Positions 35,123 to 44,983 of a DNA stretch of 64,000 nt are shown in pieces. The position numbers and the translations under genes were made by a program. The first letter of the stretch is position 1. Each line of letters opens with the position of its first letter. Source of the DNA: Rheinheimera hassiensis (lineage in GTDB: Bacteria > Pseudomonadota > Gammaproteobacteria > Enterobacterales > Alteromonadaceae); NCBI RefSeq assembly GCF_022436675.1, contig NZ_JAKUJZ010000006.1:301546-365545 (forward strand), in the 5' to 3' direction. The notes under the pieces are model-generated. The model was given only the letters and a program-made list of their open reading frames with translations. It was not told where the DNA came from and ran no database searches.

Positions 35123-35736
35123 TAAAAATCTGCCAGAATGTTGTCCAGTGTCTGACGCAACCGCAGTACCGCCTCTCCGGGAATAAGCAGAATCATGTCA
35201 CAGTTAAAACTGTAGTCGGTTAGCTGATAACGGATATCGACCTGCAGTGCCAGTTGCCATTGCTCCGCCGTGTAGGCCAGTTTGTCAGCAAAATCCCGAT
35301 CACGGCTGGATAAAATACGCGGCGCAGCATACGAAAAACTGTTCTCCAGTTGCTCTGCCAGCCCACTTAAAAAAGTAGTTGTCAGCACCGAACTGATATC
35401 GGTCAGCATTTCAGCCTCAGAAACCGCATCATCGCTGTAACCCAGCAATTGGGCAATCACCCCGACATTAGTCAGCTGGTACAGCATGATGGTTTCACCA
35501 CGCAGGCCCTGATCACCAAAAAACCCCAGGCTCACCAATGTTGCGCTTTGTTGTTGATAACGGCTGGCAAAATGCTGCGATAACAGCGCAGCCTCTACCA
35601 GAGCAATAGCCGGCACCTGCAGATGCACAAAAGTACCAAGGTAACGTGCCAGCTTGTCACTGGCCTGGCCCATAGCAACATTAACCAGCTCCTGCAGGCA
35701 ATCACGCTGCACATCGGTAAAATGCAGTTCTGTCAT
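35122..35736 (-). CDS. CheC/CheX-family phosphatase-like protein
   Basis: 204 residues of the CheC type, phosphatases of CheY-P. The first active-site helix is intact (QELVNVAMGQASDKLARYLG, with the E..N pair). The second copy (TDISSVLTTTFLSGLAEQLE) lacks the usual Glu-x-x-Asn. Tightly placed between the CheY-like gene (4-bp overlap) and the GGDEF gene (1-bp overlap), so it probably dephosphorylates or senses the neighbouring receiver. No flagellar genes are in view. Confidence 0.8.
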   Translation of the reverse strand: MTELHFTDVQRDCLQELVNVAMGQASDKLARYLGTFVHLQVPAIALVEAALLSQHFASRYQQQSATLVSLGFFGDQGLRGETIMLYQLTNVGVIAQLLGYSDDAVSEAEMLTDISSVLTTTFLSGLAEQLENSFSYAAPRILSSRDRDFADKLAYTAEQWQLALQVDIRYQLTDYSFNCDMILLIPGEAVLRLRQTLDNILADF

Positions 35737-36098
35737 ATCAAACCGTACTTGTGCATAACATCAGCAAGTTTATCGGCGGTGGCAGGTTTTTGTACAAATG
35801 CCAGCGCGCCTAGTTCCATTACCCGTTTTTGCATTTCGGGCTGAATATCGGCAGACACCACAATAACCAGACAGTCCATTGCGTCAGCTTTGATAGCTTC
35901 AAGCACACCTACACCGTCAAGCTCTGGCATCGTCAAATCGAGAAATACCAGTCCAACTTCGCGTGTTCTCAAGATAGTAAGGGCTTCGGCCCCATTACTG
36001 GCGGTAATAATGTCGGCATCAAAAGCAGACGGTAAAGATTTTTTTAACTGATTCCGGGCAAGCAGGGAATCGTCACAAATAAGTGCAGTTAAAGCCAT
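35733..36098 (-). CDS. CheY-like single-domain response regulator
   Basis: 121 residues, a receiver only. Acidic pair DD in ALICDDSLLARNQLKK, phospho-acceptor Asp in GLVFLDLTMPELDGVGVLE near 54, Thr/Ser switch near VIVVSADIQ, and Lys in FVQKPATAD near 104. It is the first gene of an operon with CheC-like and GGDEF genes. The histidine kinase at 36311 is divergent 212 bp away and is the likely phosphodonor. Confidence 0.93.
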   Translation of the reverse strand: MALTALICDDSLLARNQLKKSLPSAFDADIITASNGAEALTILRTREVGLVFLDLTMPELDGVGVLEAIKADAMDCLVIVVSADIQPEMQKRVMELGALAFVQKPATADKLADVMHKYGLI

Positions 36099-36310
36099 TT
36101 ACAGCAGCCTGTATTGTTATAATGTGTTTGGCGTAAATAGGTTAAAAAATATATACAGGGTGCCGCTATAAAGCAATATCTGAGCTATAAATAGCTGACA
36201 CAAGCTGTAACAACTAACCCTATCCCGCAGCAATGCTATTTTCAAAGCTCAGGTTATTGGTTATGGTAGCGGTATAATACTAATAATGTTTCGTTACTCA
36301 AGGTTAATTC

Positions 36311-38059
36311 ATGCAACATAAAAGCTTATCCCGTAAGCTCCTGACTAAGGTGTTGTCAGTTTATTTTATCCTGACTTTTGTAGTAACACTGGGACAAATT
36401 GTTGCGGAGTATTTTAATACTAAGAATCATATCAATGGCGAACTTGAAACCCTGCAGCAAACTTTCTCTGGCAGCCTTACGCGCGCAATATGGGAGCTAA
36501 ATACCCAGCAGGCGCTGATTATTGCTGATGGTTTACTGGCTATACCGGCAATAGAGGGCATTATAGTGCGCGATGACAGCGGTGCAGTAATTACGCAGTT
36601 GGGCCGTTATATTGATATACAGGAGCGTTTCAGCACCCAACTGGTCAGGGAAGGTGTGCGCCTTACCGAGCAGCAATCCGGTATTTTTGGTTATACTTTT
36701 CCGCTTATTTTTGAGTTTTCCGGCCGGGCAACCCAGGTAGGCGATGTCACGCTATTCTCAAGCCGGGCCGTGGTGATCGATAGGATAAAAGTCGGTATTT
36801 ACTTCCTGATTGGCAATGCCATGCTCAAAACCACCTTCCTTATTATCTTGTTTTTACTGGCATTTCGCCGACAGCTTACCGTACCTCTGACAGAGCTGAC
36901 TCAACAAATTGAAGATTTGGAGCTGGATCAGCTCGACGGTGCCAAAGTCGAAATACAGCATGGCGACACTTCAGAATTAAGTGTTATGGCCGATGCCTTT
37001 AACCGCTTAATTGGCCGGGTACAGGATTACAAACACCAGTTGGAAACCACACAAAAACAGCTGATGCTGTCAAATGAAAAGCTGGATCAGCAAAACCTGA
37101 TGTTAGAGCAGGAAGTTGCGCGTAAAACCTCTGGCCTGAGCCAGGCTATGATGGATTTGCAACAACAAAAACAAGAGCTGGAAGTAAAACAACAAAGCCT
37201 GCGTGAAGAAATAGAACGCCGCCGCCACACTGAAGATGCACTGCGTGGTAAACAAACTGAGCTGGAAAAAATTGTTGATGACTTAAAACAGGCGCAGGAC
37301 AGGCTGGTACAGTCGGAGAAAATGGCCGCACTTGGTGGCCTGGTTGCCGGTATTACGCATGAGGTCAATACCCCTGTCGGCATTGGTGTTACCGCAACCA
37401 GCTTTCTGGCTGAGAAAATTCATGCGCTGGAGCAGGCGTATCATGATAAAACCTTGTCGCCCAAAGCGCTGGAGCATTTTATTGAAGAAGCCAAGCAAGG
37501 CTCTGAACTGCTACAGTCAAACCTGATCCGCGCATCAGAACTGATTGCCAGCTTTAAGCAAATTGCCGTAGATCAAACCAGCGAAGCCATTCGGACGATA
37601 AATCTGGCCGAATATCTGCACGAAGTTATCCGCTCTTTGCAGCCTAATTTTAAAAAGACCCAACACCATATTGAAGTAAACTGCCCGGACAACATTATGC
37701 TGAATTGCCCGGCGGGTGCTATTTCGCAAATTTTTACCAACTTACTGATGAATTCTTTAATCCATGGTTTTGAAGATATGGACAGTGGCCTGATCCGTAT
37801 TACCGTGCTGGACGAAGACGACAACGTAGACATTAAGTACAGCGACGACGGTAGAGGCCTGACCCCAGAGCAACTGGAAAAACTATTTCATCCTTTCTTT
37901 ACCACTAAACGTGATCAGGGTGGCAGTGGCCTGGGCACCCATATCACTTACAACCTGGTACGTCAGACGCTGGGGGGAAGTATTCAGGTCAGCAGTGAAC
38001 CGGGTAAAGGTTTGCACTACCATATCTGCTTTCCAAAAAACCTGAAAATAACAGGCTGA
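36311..38059 (+). CDS. Membrane sensor histidine kinase
   Basis: 582 residues. A transmembrane helix at about 12-32, a periplasmic sensor region (about 33-165), a second helix (about 172-192), HAMP (about 193-250), and a long charged coiled coil (about 240-345, KQQSLREEIERRRH). The H-box reads GGLVAGITHEVNTPVG near 350-362 with the phospho-accepting His. The ATP-binding domain has NLLMNSLIHGF, DDGRGL and GGSGLGTHI. It resembles HWE-free, coiled-coil kinases that pair with CheY-like regulators. The divergent CheY-like/CheC-like/GGDEF operon is its likely target. The 212-bp gap contains the shared promoters. Confidence 0.9.
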   Translation: MQHKSLSRKLLTKVLSVYFILTFVVTLGQIVAEYFNTKNHINGELETLQQTFSGSLTRAIWELNTQQALIIADGLLAIPAIEGIIVRDDSGAVITQLGRYIDIQERFSTQLVREGVRLTEQQSGIFGYTFPLIFEFSGRATQVGDVTLFSSRAVVIDRIKVGIYFLIGNAMLKTTFLIILFLLAFRRQLTVPLTELTQQIEDLELDQLDGAKVEIQHGDTSELSVMADAFNRLIGRVQDYKHQLETTQKQLMLSNEKLDQQNLMLEQEVARKTSGLSQAMMDLQQQKQELEVKQQSLREEIERRRHTEDALRGKQTELEKIVDDLKQAQDRLVQSEKMAALGGLVAGITHEVNTPVGIGVTATSFLAEKIHALEQAYHDKTLSPKALEHFIEEAKQGSELLQSNLIRASELIASFKQIAVDQTSEAIRTINLAEYLHEVIRSLQPNFKKTQHHIEVNCPDNIMLNCPAGAISQIFTNLLMNSLIHGFEDMDSGLIRITVLDEDDNVDIKYSDDGRGLTPEQLEKLFHPFFTTKRDQGGSGLGTHITYNLVRQTLGGSIQVSSEPGKGLHYHICFPKNLKITG

Positions 38060-38103
38060 TCCACGTTATACTGCCGCTCCGGATTTATCGTTTAGAGTGA
38101 ATT

Positions 38104-39003
38104 ATGTGGTTTAAGAATGTTCGTGTTTATAAGCTAAGTGCGCCACTCAGTACTGATGTTACTGAGTGGGAACAAGCCCTTACTGAATTCAAATTTACCC
38201 CGCTAACCGCGCAGGAAGCTGTCAGAACAGGGTTTAGTTTTCCGCTACACCACAGTATTAAACAATACTGCCACCAGTGTGATCAGTTAGTGTTTTTTGC
38301 GATAAAACGGCAGGAAAAAATACTGCCGGCAGCGGTAATTAATGAAGAAATGCAACCTAAGCTCGAAGCTATGGAGCAGGAAAAAGGCCGGCCACTCAGC
38401 CGTAAAGAAAAACAGAGCCTGAAAGAAGAGCTACAGCTAAGCTTGTTACCAAGAGCTTTTAGCCGCTCATCTTTAACTCAGGGCTATTATGATCCGCAAA
38501 ACCAGTGGCTGGTGATCAACACCAGCAGTGCCAGTAAAGCAGAAGATGTGCTGGCTTTACTGCGTAAAGCACTGGGCTCGCTGCCTGCACTACCCTGGCT
38601 TGATAACCATAAACTAAATGCCAATTTACAGCTGTGGCTGCAAAATCAGGCATTGCCACAAGGGTTTGTCCAAGGCAGTGATGCTGAACTTAAAGCGCCG
38701 GATGAAGAAGGTGCCAAGGTAAAATTCAGCAACCATCTGCTAACTGCTGATGAAGTGCAAAGCCACTTACAGGATAAACTGGTAACCAGTATTAGTCTGG
38801 AACAAAGCGAAGGTTTGTCAGTACAGATAACTGATGACGGTGCAATAAAACGGATTAAATTCCATGATTTACTAACCAGTCAGAACGACGAACTGGGCTG
38901 GGAAGACTTGACAGCAAGACTGGATGCCGATCTTATGTTAATGGCTGCTGCGCTGAATAAGGCATTGCTGAGTATCAGCCAACAACTTGGTACGGCTGAA
39001 TAA
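38104..39003 (+). CDS. rdgC: Recombination-associated protein RdgC
   Basis: 299 residues, normal length. RdgC forms a ring around duplex DNA and limits RecA activity in vitro. The start MWFKNVRVYKLSAPL and the conserved GFSFPLHHS, QEKILPAAVINEE and LLPRAFSRSS segments are characteristic; no enzymatic motif is expected. Monocistronic, converging on the HDOD gene with an 11-bp gap. Confidence 0.95.
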   Translation: MWFKNVRVYKLSAPLSTDVTEWEQALTEFKFTPLTAQEAVRTGFSFPLHHSIKQYCHQCDQLVFFAIKRQEKILPAAVINEEMQPKLEAMEQEKGRPLSRKEKQSLKEELQLSLLPRAFSRSSLTQGYYDPQNQWLVINTSSASKAEDVLALLRKALGSLPALPWLDNHKLNANLQLWLQNQALPQGFVQGSDAELKAPDEEGAKVKFSNHLLTADEVQSHLQDKLVTSISLEQSEGLSVQITDDGAIKRIKFHDLLTSQNDELGWEDLTARLDADLMLMAAALNKALLSISQQLGTAE

Positions 39004-39014
39004 GCAAATTCCGC

Positions 39015-39857
39015 TTAACTGAAAACAGCACGCACATCCTGGTATACCGCTTGTATATCAGGATGTTGCATAAAATCTTGCTGTGGCACCATCTGCATCG
39101 TCATGTAATAACGCAATAAACGCTGCTGTAGCTCTTTGTCTGCATAGCCATCTCTGGCAATGACAGCCAAACGGATAAAGTCGGTATAGCCAGGCCCTGG
39201 TTTATCCGGCTGCAATTTTTGCCAGTTTGATGCCACCTGCTGAAACGGTTCAGCAAAAGCCCAGGCATACATGATCCTAAGGCTGACCTCTGTAGATAAA
39301 CTGGTTGCAAGGTGTAGTAAAAAACGCGGATCGCCGAGTAATGCTTCCTGCCGCTCTGCCTCGGCAACTATAGGTAAAGCGCCAATATTGTGCACCAGCG
39401 CCATTAATGTCAGGACATCTTTATTTAAACCGGTACGTGTTTCCCGGCTGTTGTAGTAAGACAAGCAGGCCACCGCGACACTTGCTACCTGTACACTACT
39501 TTGCCACAACGCGTCCAGTTGCTGCTGCACCTGTTTATGTTTAGACACAAACACCTGCTCCAGCGCCATGGCAATAGCAATATTACGGATCTGGCTAAGC
39601 CCAATCCGCGTTACCGCCTGATTTAACGTAGAAACTTTGATCGAACGGCCCATAAATGCACTGTTCGCCACTTTGATCATGCGGGCAGCCAATGCCGGGT
39701 CCTGCGCAATCACATCTGCCATTTCCTGCAGGCTGACATTCGGCTCAGCCGCCCTGCGTCGAACGGTCAGGGCGACATCTGGCAATGTCGGCAATATCAG
39801 CTGGTCTTGCTGTATTTTACGTTCGAGGATCTGAAGCAACTGCTGCTGTGCTGGCAT
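39015..39857 (-). CDS. HDOD domain protein
   Basis: 280 residues, essentially one HDOD domain (LPTLPDVALTVRRRA, VIAQDPALAARMIKVANSAFMG, LNQAVTRIGLSQIRNIAIAMAL). HDOD is an HD-like helical domain lacking most metal ligands, found in signalling proteins of bacteria; partners and activity are usually unknown. Placed between rdgC (converging) and the hybrid kinase upstream on the same strand, 153 bp away. It may act with the surrounding signalling genes, an inference from position only. Confidence 0.88.
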   Translation of the reverse strand: MPAQQQLLQILERKIQQDQLILPTLPDVALTVRRRAAEPNVSLQEMADVIAQDPALAARMIKVANSAFMGRSIKVSTLNQAVTRIGLSQIRNIAIAMALEQVFVSKHKQVQQQLDALWQSSVQVASVAVACLSYYNSRETRTGLNKDVLTLMALVHNIGALPIVAEAERQEALLGDPRFLLHLATSLSTEVSLRIMYAWAFAEPFQQVASNWQKLQPDKPGPGYTDFIRLAVIARDGYADKELQQRLLRYYMTMQMVPQQDFMQHPDIQAVYQDVRAVFS

Positions 39858-40010
39858 AAAAAGGCTCCGGATTAGGGTACATAGGCATAATTAACTGCCC
39901 GATCAAGATGTTGTATTACCTGTTCAGTATAGGCGGCGCGGCTTACTTTGCACCCTATAAACGCTGGCAGGTGGTTATTCTGCGCCAACTGCGGGGTAGC
40001 TGTAAAATTA

Positions 40011-42671
40011 TCAGACATCAGAAACTGTTTTATCTTCATTATCTGCCTGAATATTAAGCTGTATTTGTATCAACAACTGCAAGCACTCGTCCTGTTGCCG
40101 CGTATTCGCTGCAACTTCAAGCTCACCTGCCAACCGGGTAAGTTGCGGATACCCCATGCTCCCCGCACTGCCTTTAAGGCTATGTGCTGCAAACGCCAAC
40201 TCCCGCCACAGAGCTGTATTAAAATACTGCATCAGCTCCTGATATAACTGCGGGAGCTGGGCGGCAAACTGCCGCTTTAATGCCTGCATCTGCGGGTCTT
40301 GCGCCAGTTGTTGCTCCAGGCTATTTCCCACTGATATCGTCTGATTTGTGTACTTTGCTAACAGCGCGATCAGCTCTTTGTGGTTAACCGGTTTGGCCAG
40401 TAAGCTCTGGCAACCGGCACGTTTGTAACGTTCGAGATCTTCGGTCATTACATTTGCCGTCACAGCAATAACCGGCGTATCAATACCAGCATGGCGGATT
40501 AACTGTGTTGCCTCTTCGCCACCCATTAGCGGCATTTGCATATCCATAAAAATCAGATCAAAATCTTCCGCCAACGCCCGCTCTACCGCTTTATGGCCGT
40601 TATCTACCAATACACAACTGGTATTGGCTTTTTCCAGCATCAACTGCAGCAATAGCTGATTATCGGGGTTATCTTCTGCTACCAATATATGCAGTTGCTG
40701 CACTGCAGCCGTTTCAGTATTGTGCGATGTGGCCTGAGCTTCTTTTGAGAACGAGTGCACCAGTTCAGTTAACTGGCCTGAACAGTCAAATTGCAGTTCA
40801 AAGCAACTGCCAATGCCTTTTACACTTTCAACCTGAATATCACCACGCATTTGCTGCATCAGCTTCTTTGAAATACACAAACCCAGGCCGGTACCACCAA
40901 AATGGCGGGTAACCGTGGCATCTGCCTGCACAAATGGCTGAAAAATACGCCCTAGCTCTTCCGCCGACATACCGATCCCGGTGTCTTTTACCTTAATTGA
41001 CAGCTGTTGTTTGATAGCATCAAAAGACACACTGATAATTATTTTGCCTCGTTGGGTAAACTTGACGGCATTACTGGTCAGGTTTAATAGCACTTGCCTG
41101 AATCTTAACACGTCGTTATATAGCATCAGCGGTAAGGGGTATTGTAAATTCAGCTGGCAGCTCAGGCCTTTGGCTTCTCCCTGACTGCGGGTTAACTGAA
41201 ACACATCATCAATTAATGCTAAGCAGTTAAAATGCTCGTGCAGCAATTCCAGTTTTTCAGCTTCAATTTTAGATAAATCCAGAATATCGTTAATCAACCC
41301 AAGTAAGTGATCACCGCTTTTTAGTACCCGCTGCAGATAGTTTTGCCGTTTGTCGTTATCAGACTCTGTCTGCGCCTGCTCAGAGAAGCCAATAATCGCA
41401 GTAAGTGGAGTGCGAATTTCATGGCTCATATTCGCCAGAAACACGCTTTTTAGCCGGTTAGCCTGCTCGGCGGTTTCACGGGCGAGGATCAATTCCTGGT
41501 TGGCTGCAGCCAGGTCATCATTGGCGCGGGCTAAATCCTGCGTGCGGCGCAGTACTTTGTCTTCCAGCTGTTGTTTGTAAGCGCGCTCGCGTTCGCGGTA
41601 TACCCTTAGCTGGCGTACCATAACATTAAAGGCAGCAAACATGTCGCCCAGCTCATCCTGCTTAGTGACTTCAAGCAGAGTAGACAAATCTCCGCGCCCT
41701 ACTGCGGTTTTAGCCGCTGTCAGTTGTTTAATCGGTTCAAATACATTGCGGATAAGTAGCCAATACACCAGCAAGGGCAGCATAAGGCAAACCAGCAATG
41801 TCATCAGCACCAGCACCAGCGACAGCATTTTCTGCTGGCGGTACAGTTCGCTCTCATCCAGGCCATATAGCAGCTGAAAAGAGCCCGGCAGGCTTTTACC
41901 CAGTAATAACCGTGTTTGTCCAAGCAATATCACGGGTTTGAACTTATCGGCATCAATACTTTGCTGAATAGCACGAAAATTAGTCGGTGCAAAAGCACTG
42001 CCAATTAATGCCGGCGTATTGGCAAACGTCACGGTGGCAGCTTTGCTGATCATTAACGTAACGCTATTAGGTGTATGTTGATAATTAACAATATCAGACA
42101 ACAATTGCGGCCTGACCACAACCACCAGATAGCCCCATAACCGTCGCGATTCGCTAACCGAGCCGAGATATAGCTTATGGGCAAAAAACAGCTGCAGATC
42201 TTTACTGTCGTTGTCGCGGGCTAAAAAATAGCCGGACTCGTCCACCATGGCCTGCAACGAAGAGAAGTATTCATTACGAAAACGGTTCGGGATGCCTGAC
42301 ACTTCGGCTTTGGCGGGCAACTGTGTTTCATATTCACCGTTCAGGTTAACCAGCTTCAGCGCAACAATATGCTGATCAGCCATAACATACTGATTAAACT
42401 GCTGCTCTAACGCTGTCAGTGTCGTGCTGTCACGTTGCACAATATGCTGTTGCAGCAAAGGGCTTTGTGCCAGCATGGCAAGCCGGGTTTGTTGCAGCAG
42501 CAAAAAGTTAGTCAGCTCGGTTTGTTGCCGGAACAAGGTTTGCTCTGCTTTAAAGTAAGCTTCCTGCTGCAAATGTTGCTTGCTGAACTGGTACGCCAGA
42601 TAGCCAAAAGCCATTACCGGCAATACCAGCAATGGCAACATATAAGCAACGAGCGTTTCGCGTAACCTCAT
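40011..42671 (-). CDS. Hybrid sensor histidine kinase with receiver and HPt domains
   Basis: 886 residues. N-terminal transmembrane helix (about 9-29), a large periplasmic sensor region of Cache type (about 30-285), a second helix (about 285-310), HAMP (about 312-365), coiled coil, HisKA with phospho-His in FLANMSHEIRTPLTAIIGF near 410, ATP domain (SNAVKFT, GTGLGLCISKKL), receiver with acceptor Asp in LIFMDMQMPLMGG near 715, and HPt with phospho-His in AFAAHSLKGSAGSMG near 845. So it carries a full phosphorelay. The final target is not visible. Followed on the same strand by the HDOD gene. Confidence 0.93.
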   Translation of the reverse strand: MRLRETLVAYMLPLLVLPVMAFGYLAYQFSKQHLQQEAYFKAEQTLFRQQTELTNFLLLQQTRLAMLAQSPLLQQHIVQRDSTTLTALEQQFNQYVMADQHIVALKLVNLNGEYETQLPAKAEVSGIPNRFRNEYFSSLQAMVDESGYFLARDNDSKDLQLFFAHKLYLGSVSESRRLWGYLVVVVRPQLLSDIVNYQHTPNSVTLMISKAATVTFANTPALIGSAFAPTNFRAIQQSIDADKFKPVILLGQTRLLLGKSLPGSFQLLYGLDESELYRQQKMLSLVLVLMTLLVCLMLPLLVYWLLIRNVFEPIKQLTAAKTAVGRGDLSTLLEVTKQDELGDMFAAFNVMVRQLRVYRERERAYKQQLEDKVLRRTQDLARANDDLAAANQELILARETAEQANRLKSVFLANMSHEIRTPLTAIIGFSEQAQTESDNDKRQNYLQRVLKSGDHLLGLINDILDLSKIEAEKLELLHEHFNCLALIDDVFQLTRSQGEAKGLSCQLNLQYPLPLMLYNDVLRFRQVLLNLTSNAVKFTQRGKIIISVSFDAIKQQLSIKVKDTGIGMSAEELGRIFQPFVQADATVTRHFGGTGLGLCISKKLMQQMRGDIQVESVKGIGSCFELQFDCSGQLTELVHSFSKEAQATSHNTETAAVQQLHILVAEDNPDNQLLLQLMLEKANTSCVLVDNGHKAVERALAEDFDLIFMDMQMPLMGGEEATQLIRHAGIDTPVIAVTANVMTEDLERYKRAGCQSLLAKPVNHKELIALLAKYTNQTISVGNSLEQQLAQDPQMQALKRQFAAQLPQLYQELMQYFNTALWRELAFAAHSLKGSAGSMGYPQLTRLAGELEVAANTRQQDECLQLLIQIQLNIQADNEDKTVSDV

Positions 42672-42759
42672 CCTTGTCCTGGCTCACAGACAAAGCCTTA
42701 CCGGCTTTGCATATTTTTCATCGCTACAGCATAACCAGCATACGACAACGCCACAAGCG

Positions 42760-43617
42760 CTAGTTTACATCGGCATGATACAGGGTTTTAATCCAACGCT
42801 CTTCAGTAATAAAGTTCCAGTGCCAACTCTGCCATTGCTGCCCCAGCCCTTTGCTTACCGCTTGCTGTTCGGTCATACCAGCGGCTTTATAGCCTTGCAC
42901 CACGGCCAGCGTAGCTTCCATCATATCCAGTGAGCGTTGCACACCGGCTTTATCGGTTAACTGGCCATGGCCGGGGATAACTTTAGTCTGCTCGTTTAGC
43001 ATGCCAATGAGTGTGCGGGTATTATCGATATAGCCTTTAACCGAACCGCCACTACTGACATCAATAAACGGAAAGCGGCCTTCAAATAGCAGATCGCCAA
43101 AATGTACCGCATTAGCCTGCTCAAACCACACCACAATATCGCCATCAGTATGGCTTGGCGGCATATAATTCAGCCGCACGGTTTGGCCGTTTAAATGTAA
43201 AGTGAGTTGATCACTAAAGGTGGTCTTGGGTAAACCATTGCGCGGAAATTTTTCATCTTGTGATAAACGGCTAAGCACATTGTTGTGGGCAATAATGTCG
43301 ATATCTGCTGCCAGCGCACTGTTCCCGCCAACATGATCACCATGTAAATGAGTGTTGATCAGTGTGGTTAAGGCTTTATTTGCGCTTAGCTGCTGTAACT
43401 TCGCTTTTATTTTGTCTGCCAGCTCAGCGTATTGGGTGTCGACCAGCAACATCTTATCACCGGCAATTAAGGTAGCCATATTGCCACCGGCGCCAGACAG
43501 CATATACAGATTCTCTGCCAGTTTCGTTTCTTCTACCTGCACATCTTTAAAGCGATCTGCCTGTAGCGGTGCTGCCACAAGCAGCAATACCAGCGTAATA
43601 GCGAAGCTAAGTTTCAT
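42760..43617 (-). CDS. Exported metallo-beta-lactamase-fold hydrolase
   Basis: 285 residues. A cleavable signal peptide (about 1-20, ending APLQA) is followed by an MBL domain: metal site HLHGDH in INTHLHGDHVGG near 92, His in PPSHTDGDIVV, Asp in HFGDLLFEG and terminal His in VIPGHGQL. This subgroup contains periplasmic MBL proteins of uncertain substrate (quinoprotein-relay and cyclase-like relatives) rather than true beta-lactamases; class B motifs beyond the metal ligands do not identify it. It lies 6 bp after the purine permease gene and may be co-transcribed. Confidence 0.85.
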   Translation of the reverse strand: MKLSFAITLVLLLVAAPLQADRFKDVQVEETKLAENLYMLSGAGGNMATLIAGDKMLLVDTQYAELADKIKAKLQQLSANKALTTLINTHLHGDHVGGNSALAADIDIIAHNNVLSRLSQDEKFPRNGLPKTTFSDQLTLHLNGQTVRLNYMPPSHTDGDIVVWFEQANAVHFGDLLFEGRFPFIDVSSGGSVKGYIDNTRTLIGMLNEQTKVIPGHGQLTDKAGVQRSLDMMEATLAVVQGYKAAGMTEQQAVSKGLGQQWQSWHWNFITEERWIKTLYHADVN

Positions 43618-43623
43618 CAGATT

Positions 43624-44913
43624 TTATCCCCAGATAAATTTGGCCAGAAATATCAGCGCCAGTAACCAGACACTGAATGTAGTTTGTTGCAGCTTACCTG
43701 TGACTAAACATAACACAGCATAACTGATAAACCCCATGCCAATACCATCGGAAATAGAGAATGTCAGCGGCATCATAATTAACACAACGCATACCGGAAC
43801 GGCGTGGATCACATCATCCCACTCTACATGTTTTAGACTGCTAAGCATTAAAGTAGCCACGTATAGCAAGGCACCAGCTGTAGCATAAGATGGCACCATA
43901 GCCGCTAACGGTGAAAACCACAGTGCAGCCAGAAATAGCAAACCAGTCACCACGGCCATTAGCCCGGTGCGCCCGCCAGCTGCCACACCACTGCTGCTTT
44001 CTACGTAGCTGGTGGTGGTAGACGTGCCAAACAGCGCACCAAAGATAGTGGCGCTGCTGTCAGCTAGCAGCGCTTTATCCAGATCCGGTACAGTGCCGTT
44101 TTTTTGCATTAAACCCGCTTTATGGCTTACCGCCACCAACGTGCCGGAGGTATCAAATAAATCCAGAAATAGCAGGCTTAAAATAACCGGTAACATACTT
44201 AAACTAAGGGCTGCGGCAAAATCCAGCTGCATAAAAGTGGGCGCTATAGACGGCGGCAGCGCGACCACACCGTGAAACCGGGTATCACCAAGCCACCAGG
44301 CTAATGCCGTTACCATTAAAATACTGATTAACACCGCACTGTGCCAACCGCGGTGCGCCAGAGCAAAAATAACAAAAAAACCTGCCACCGCCAGCAACAC
44401 TTGCGGGCTGTGTAGATCGCCCAGCGTCACCAGCGTAGCCGGGCTGGCTACAATGATGTTGGCGGTTTTAAGAGCAATAAGCGCCAGAAACATACCGATA
44501 CCGGCGGCTATACCCATCTTTAGCGGCAGCGGGATGCTGTTGATAATCCACTCGCGGATTTTAAAAATGCTTAACAGCAAAAACAAACAACCGGAGAAAA
44601 ACACACACGCCAGTGCGGTTTGCCAGCTATGGCCCTGCTCGACCACTATAACGTAGGTAAAAAACGCATTTAGCCCCATACCCGGTGCCAGCGCTATCGG
44701 CAAATTCGCCAACAACCCCATTAACAGACAACCTAAGGCGGCGGCCAGACAAGTAGCAACAAATACCGCGCCCTGATCCATGCCGGCTTGGGCCAGCATG
44801 GCGGGGTTTACAAACAACACATACGACATGGCCATAAAGGTTGTCAGGCCCGCTACAGCTTCACGTTTAACCGATGTGCCGCGTGCGCTAAGTGCAAATA
44901 ATCTGTCCAGCAA
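43624..44913 (-). CDS. NCS2 family purine permease (AzgA-like)
   Basis: 429 residues with about 12 to 14 transmembrane helices. Family signatures include VKREAVAGLTTFMAMSYVLFVNP near the start, APGMGLNAFFTY near 78, and TSTTTSYVESSSGVAAGGRTG near 300. AzgA-type permeases import adenine, guanine or hypoxanthine with protons. It begins 70 bp after nqrM, beyond a terminator, so it has its own promoter in the 44914-44983 region. Substrate choice cannot be read here. Confidence 0.9.
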   Translation of the reverse strand: MLDRLFALSARGTSVKREAVAGLTTFMAMSYVLFVNPAMLAQAGMDQGAVFVATCLAAALGCLLMGLLANLPIALAPGMGLNAFFTYVIVVEQGHSWQTALACVFFSGCLFLLLSIFKIREWIINSIPLPLKMGIAAGIGMFLALIALKTANIIVASPATLVTLGDLHSPQVLLAVAGFFVIFALAHRGWHSAVLISILMVTALAWWLGDTRFHGVVALPPSIAPTFMQLDFAAALSLSMLPVILSLLFLDLFDTSGTLVAVSHKAGLMQKNGTVPDLDKALLADSSATIFGALFGTSTTTSYVESSSGVAAGGRTGLMAVVTGLLFLAALWFSPLAAMVPSYATAGALLYVATLMLSSLKHVEWDDVIHAVPVCVVLIMMPLTFSISDGIGMGFISYAVLCLVTGKLQQTTFSVWLLALIFLAKFIWG

Positions 44914-44931
44914 GACGGTATTCCTCTAATA

Positions 44932-44958
44932 TAAAAAAGCTGGCATGATGCCAGCTTT
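44932..44958 (-). terminator. Intrinsic terminator at the end of the nqr operon
   Basis: On the minus strand: AAAGCTGGCAT, CATGCCAGCTTT, then TTTAT. Nearly perfect palindrome with very small loop, about 25 bp after the nqrM stop. Confidence 0.8.
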
Positions 44959-44983
44959 AGTAATAACCCGATAACTTATCTGC

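Noticed and set aside
42760-43617. Calling the MBL-fold protein an antibiotic beta-lactamase
   Set aside because: Only the general metal-binding motif is shared; the rest fits exported MBL proteins of unknown substrate.
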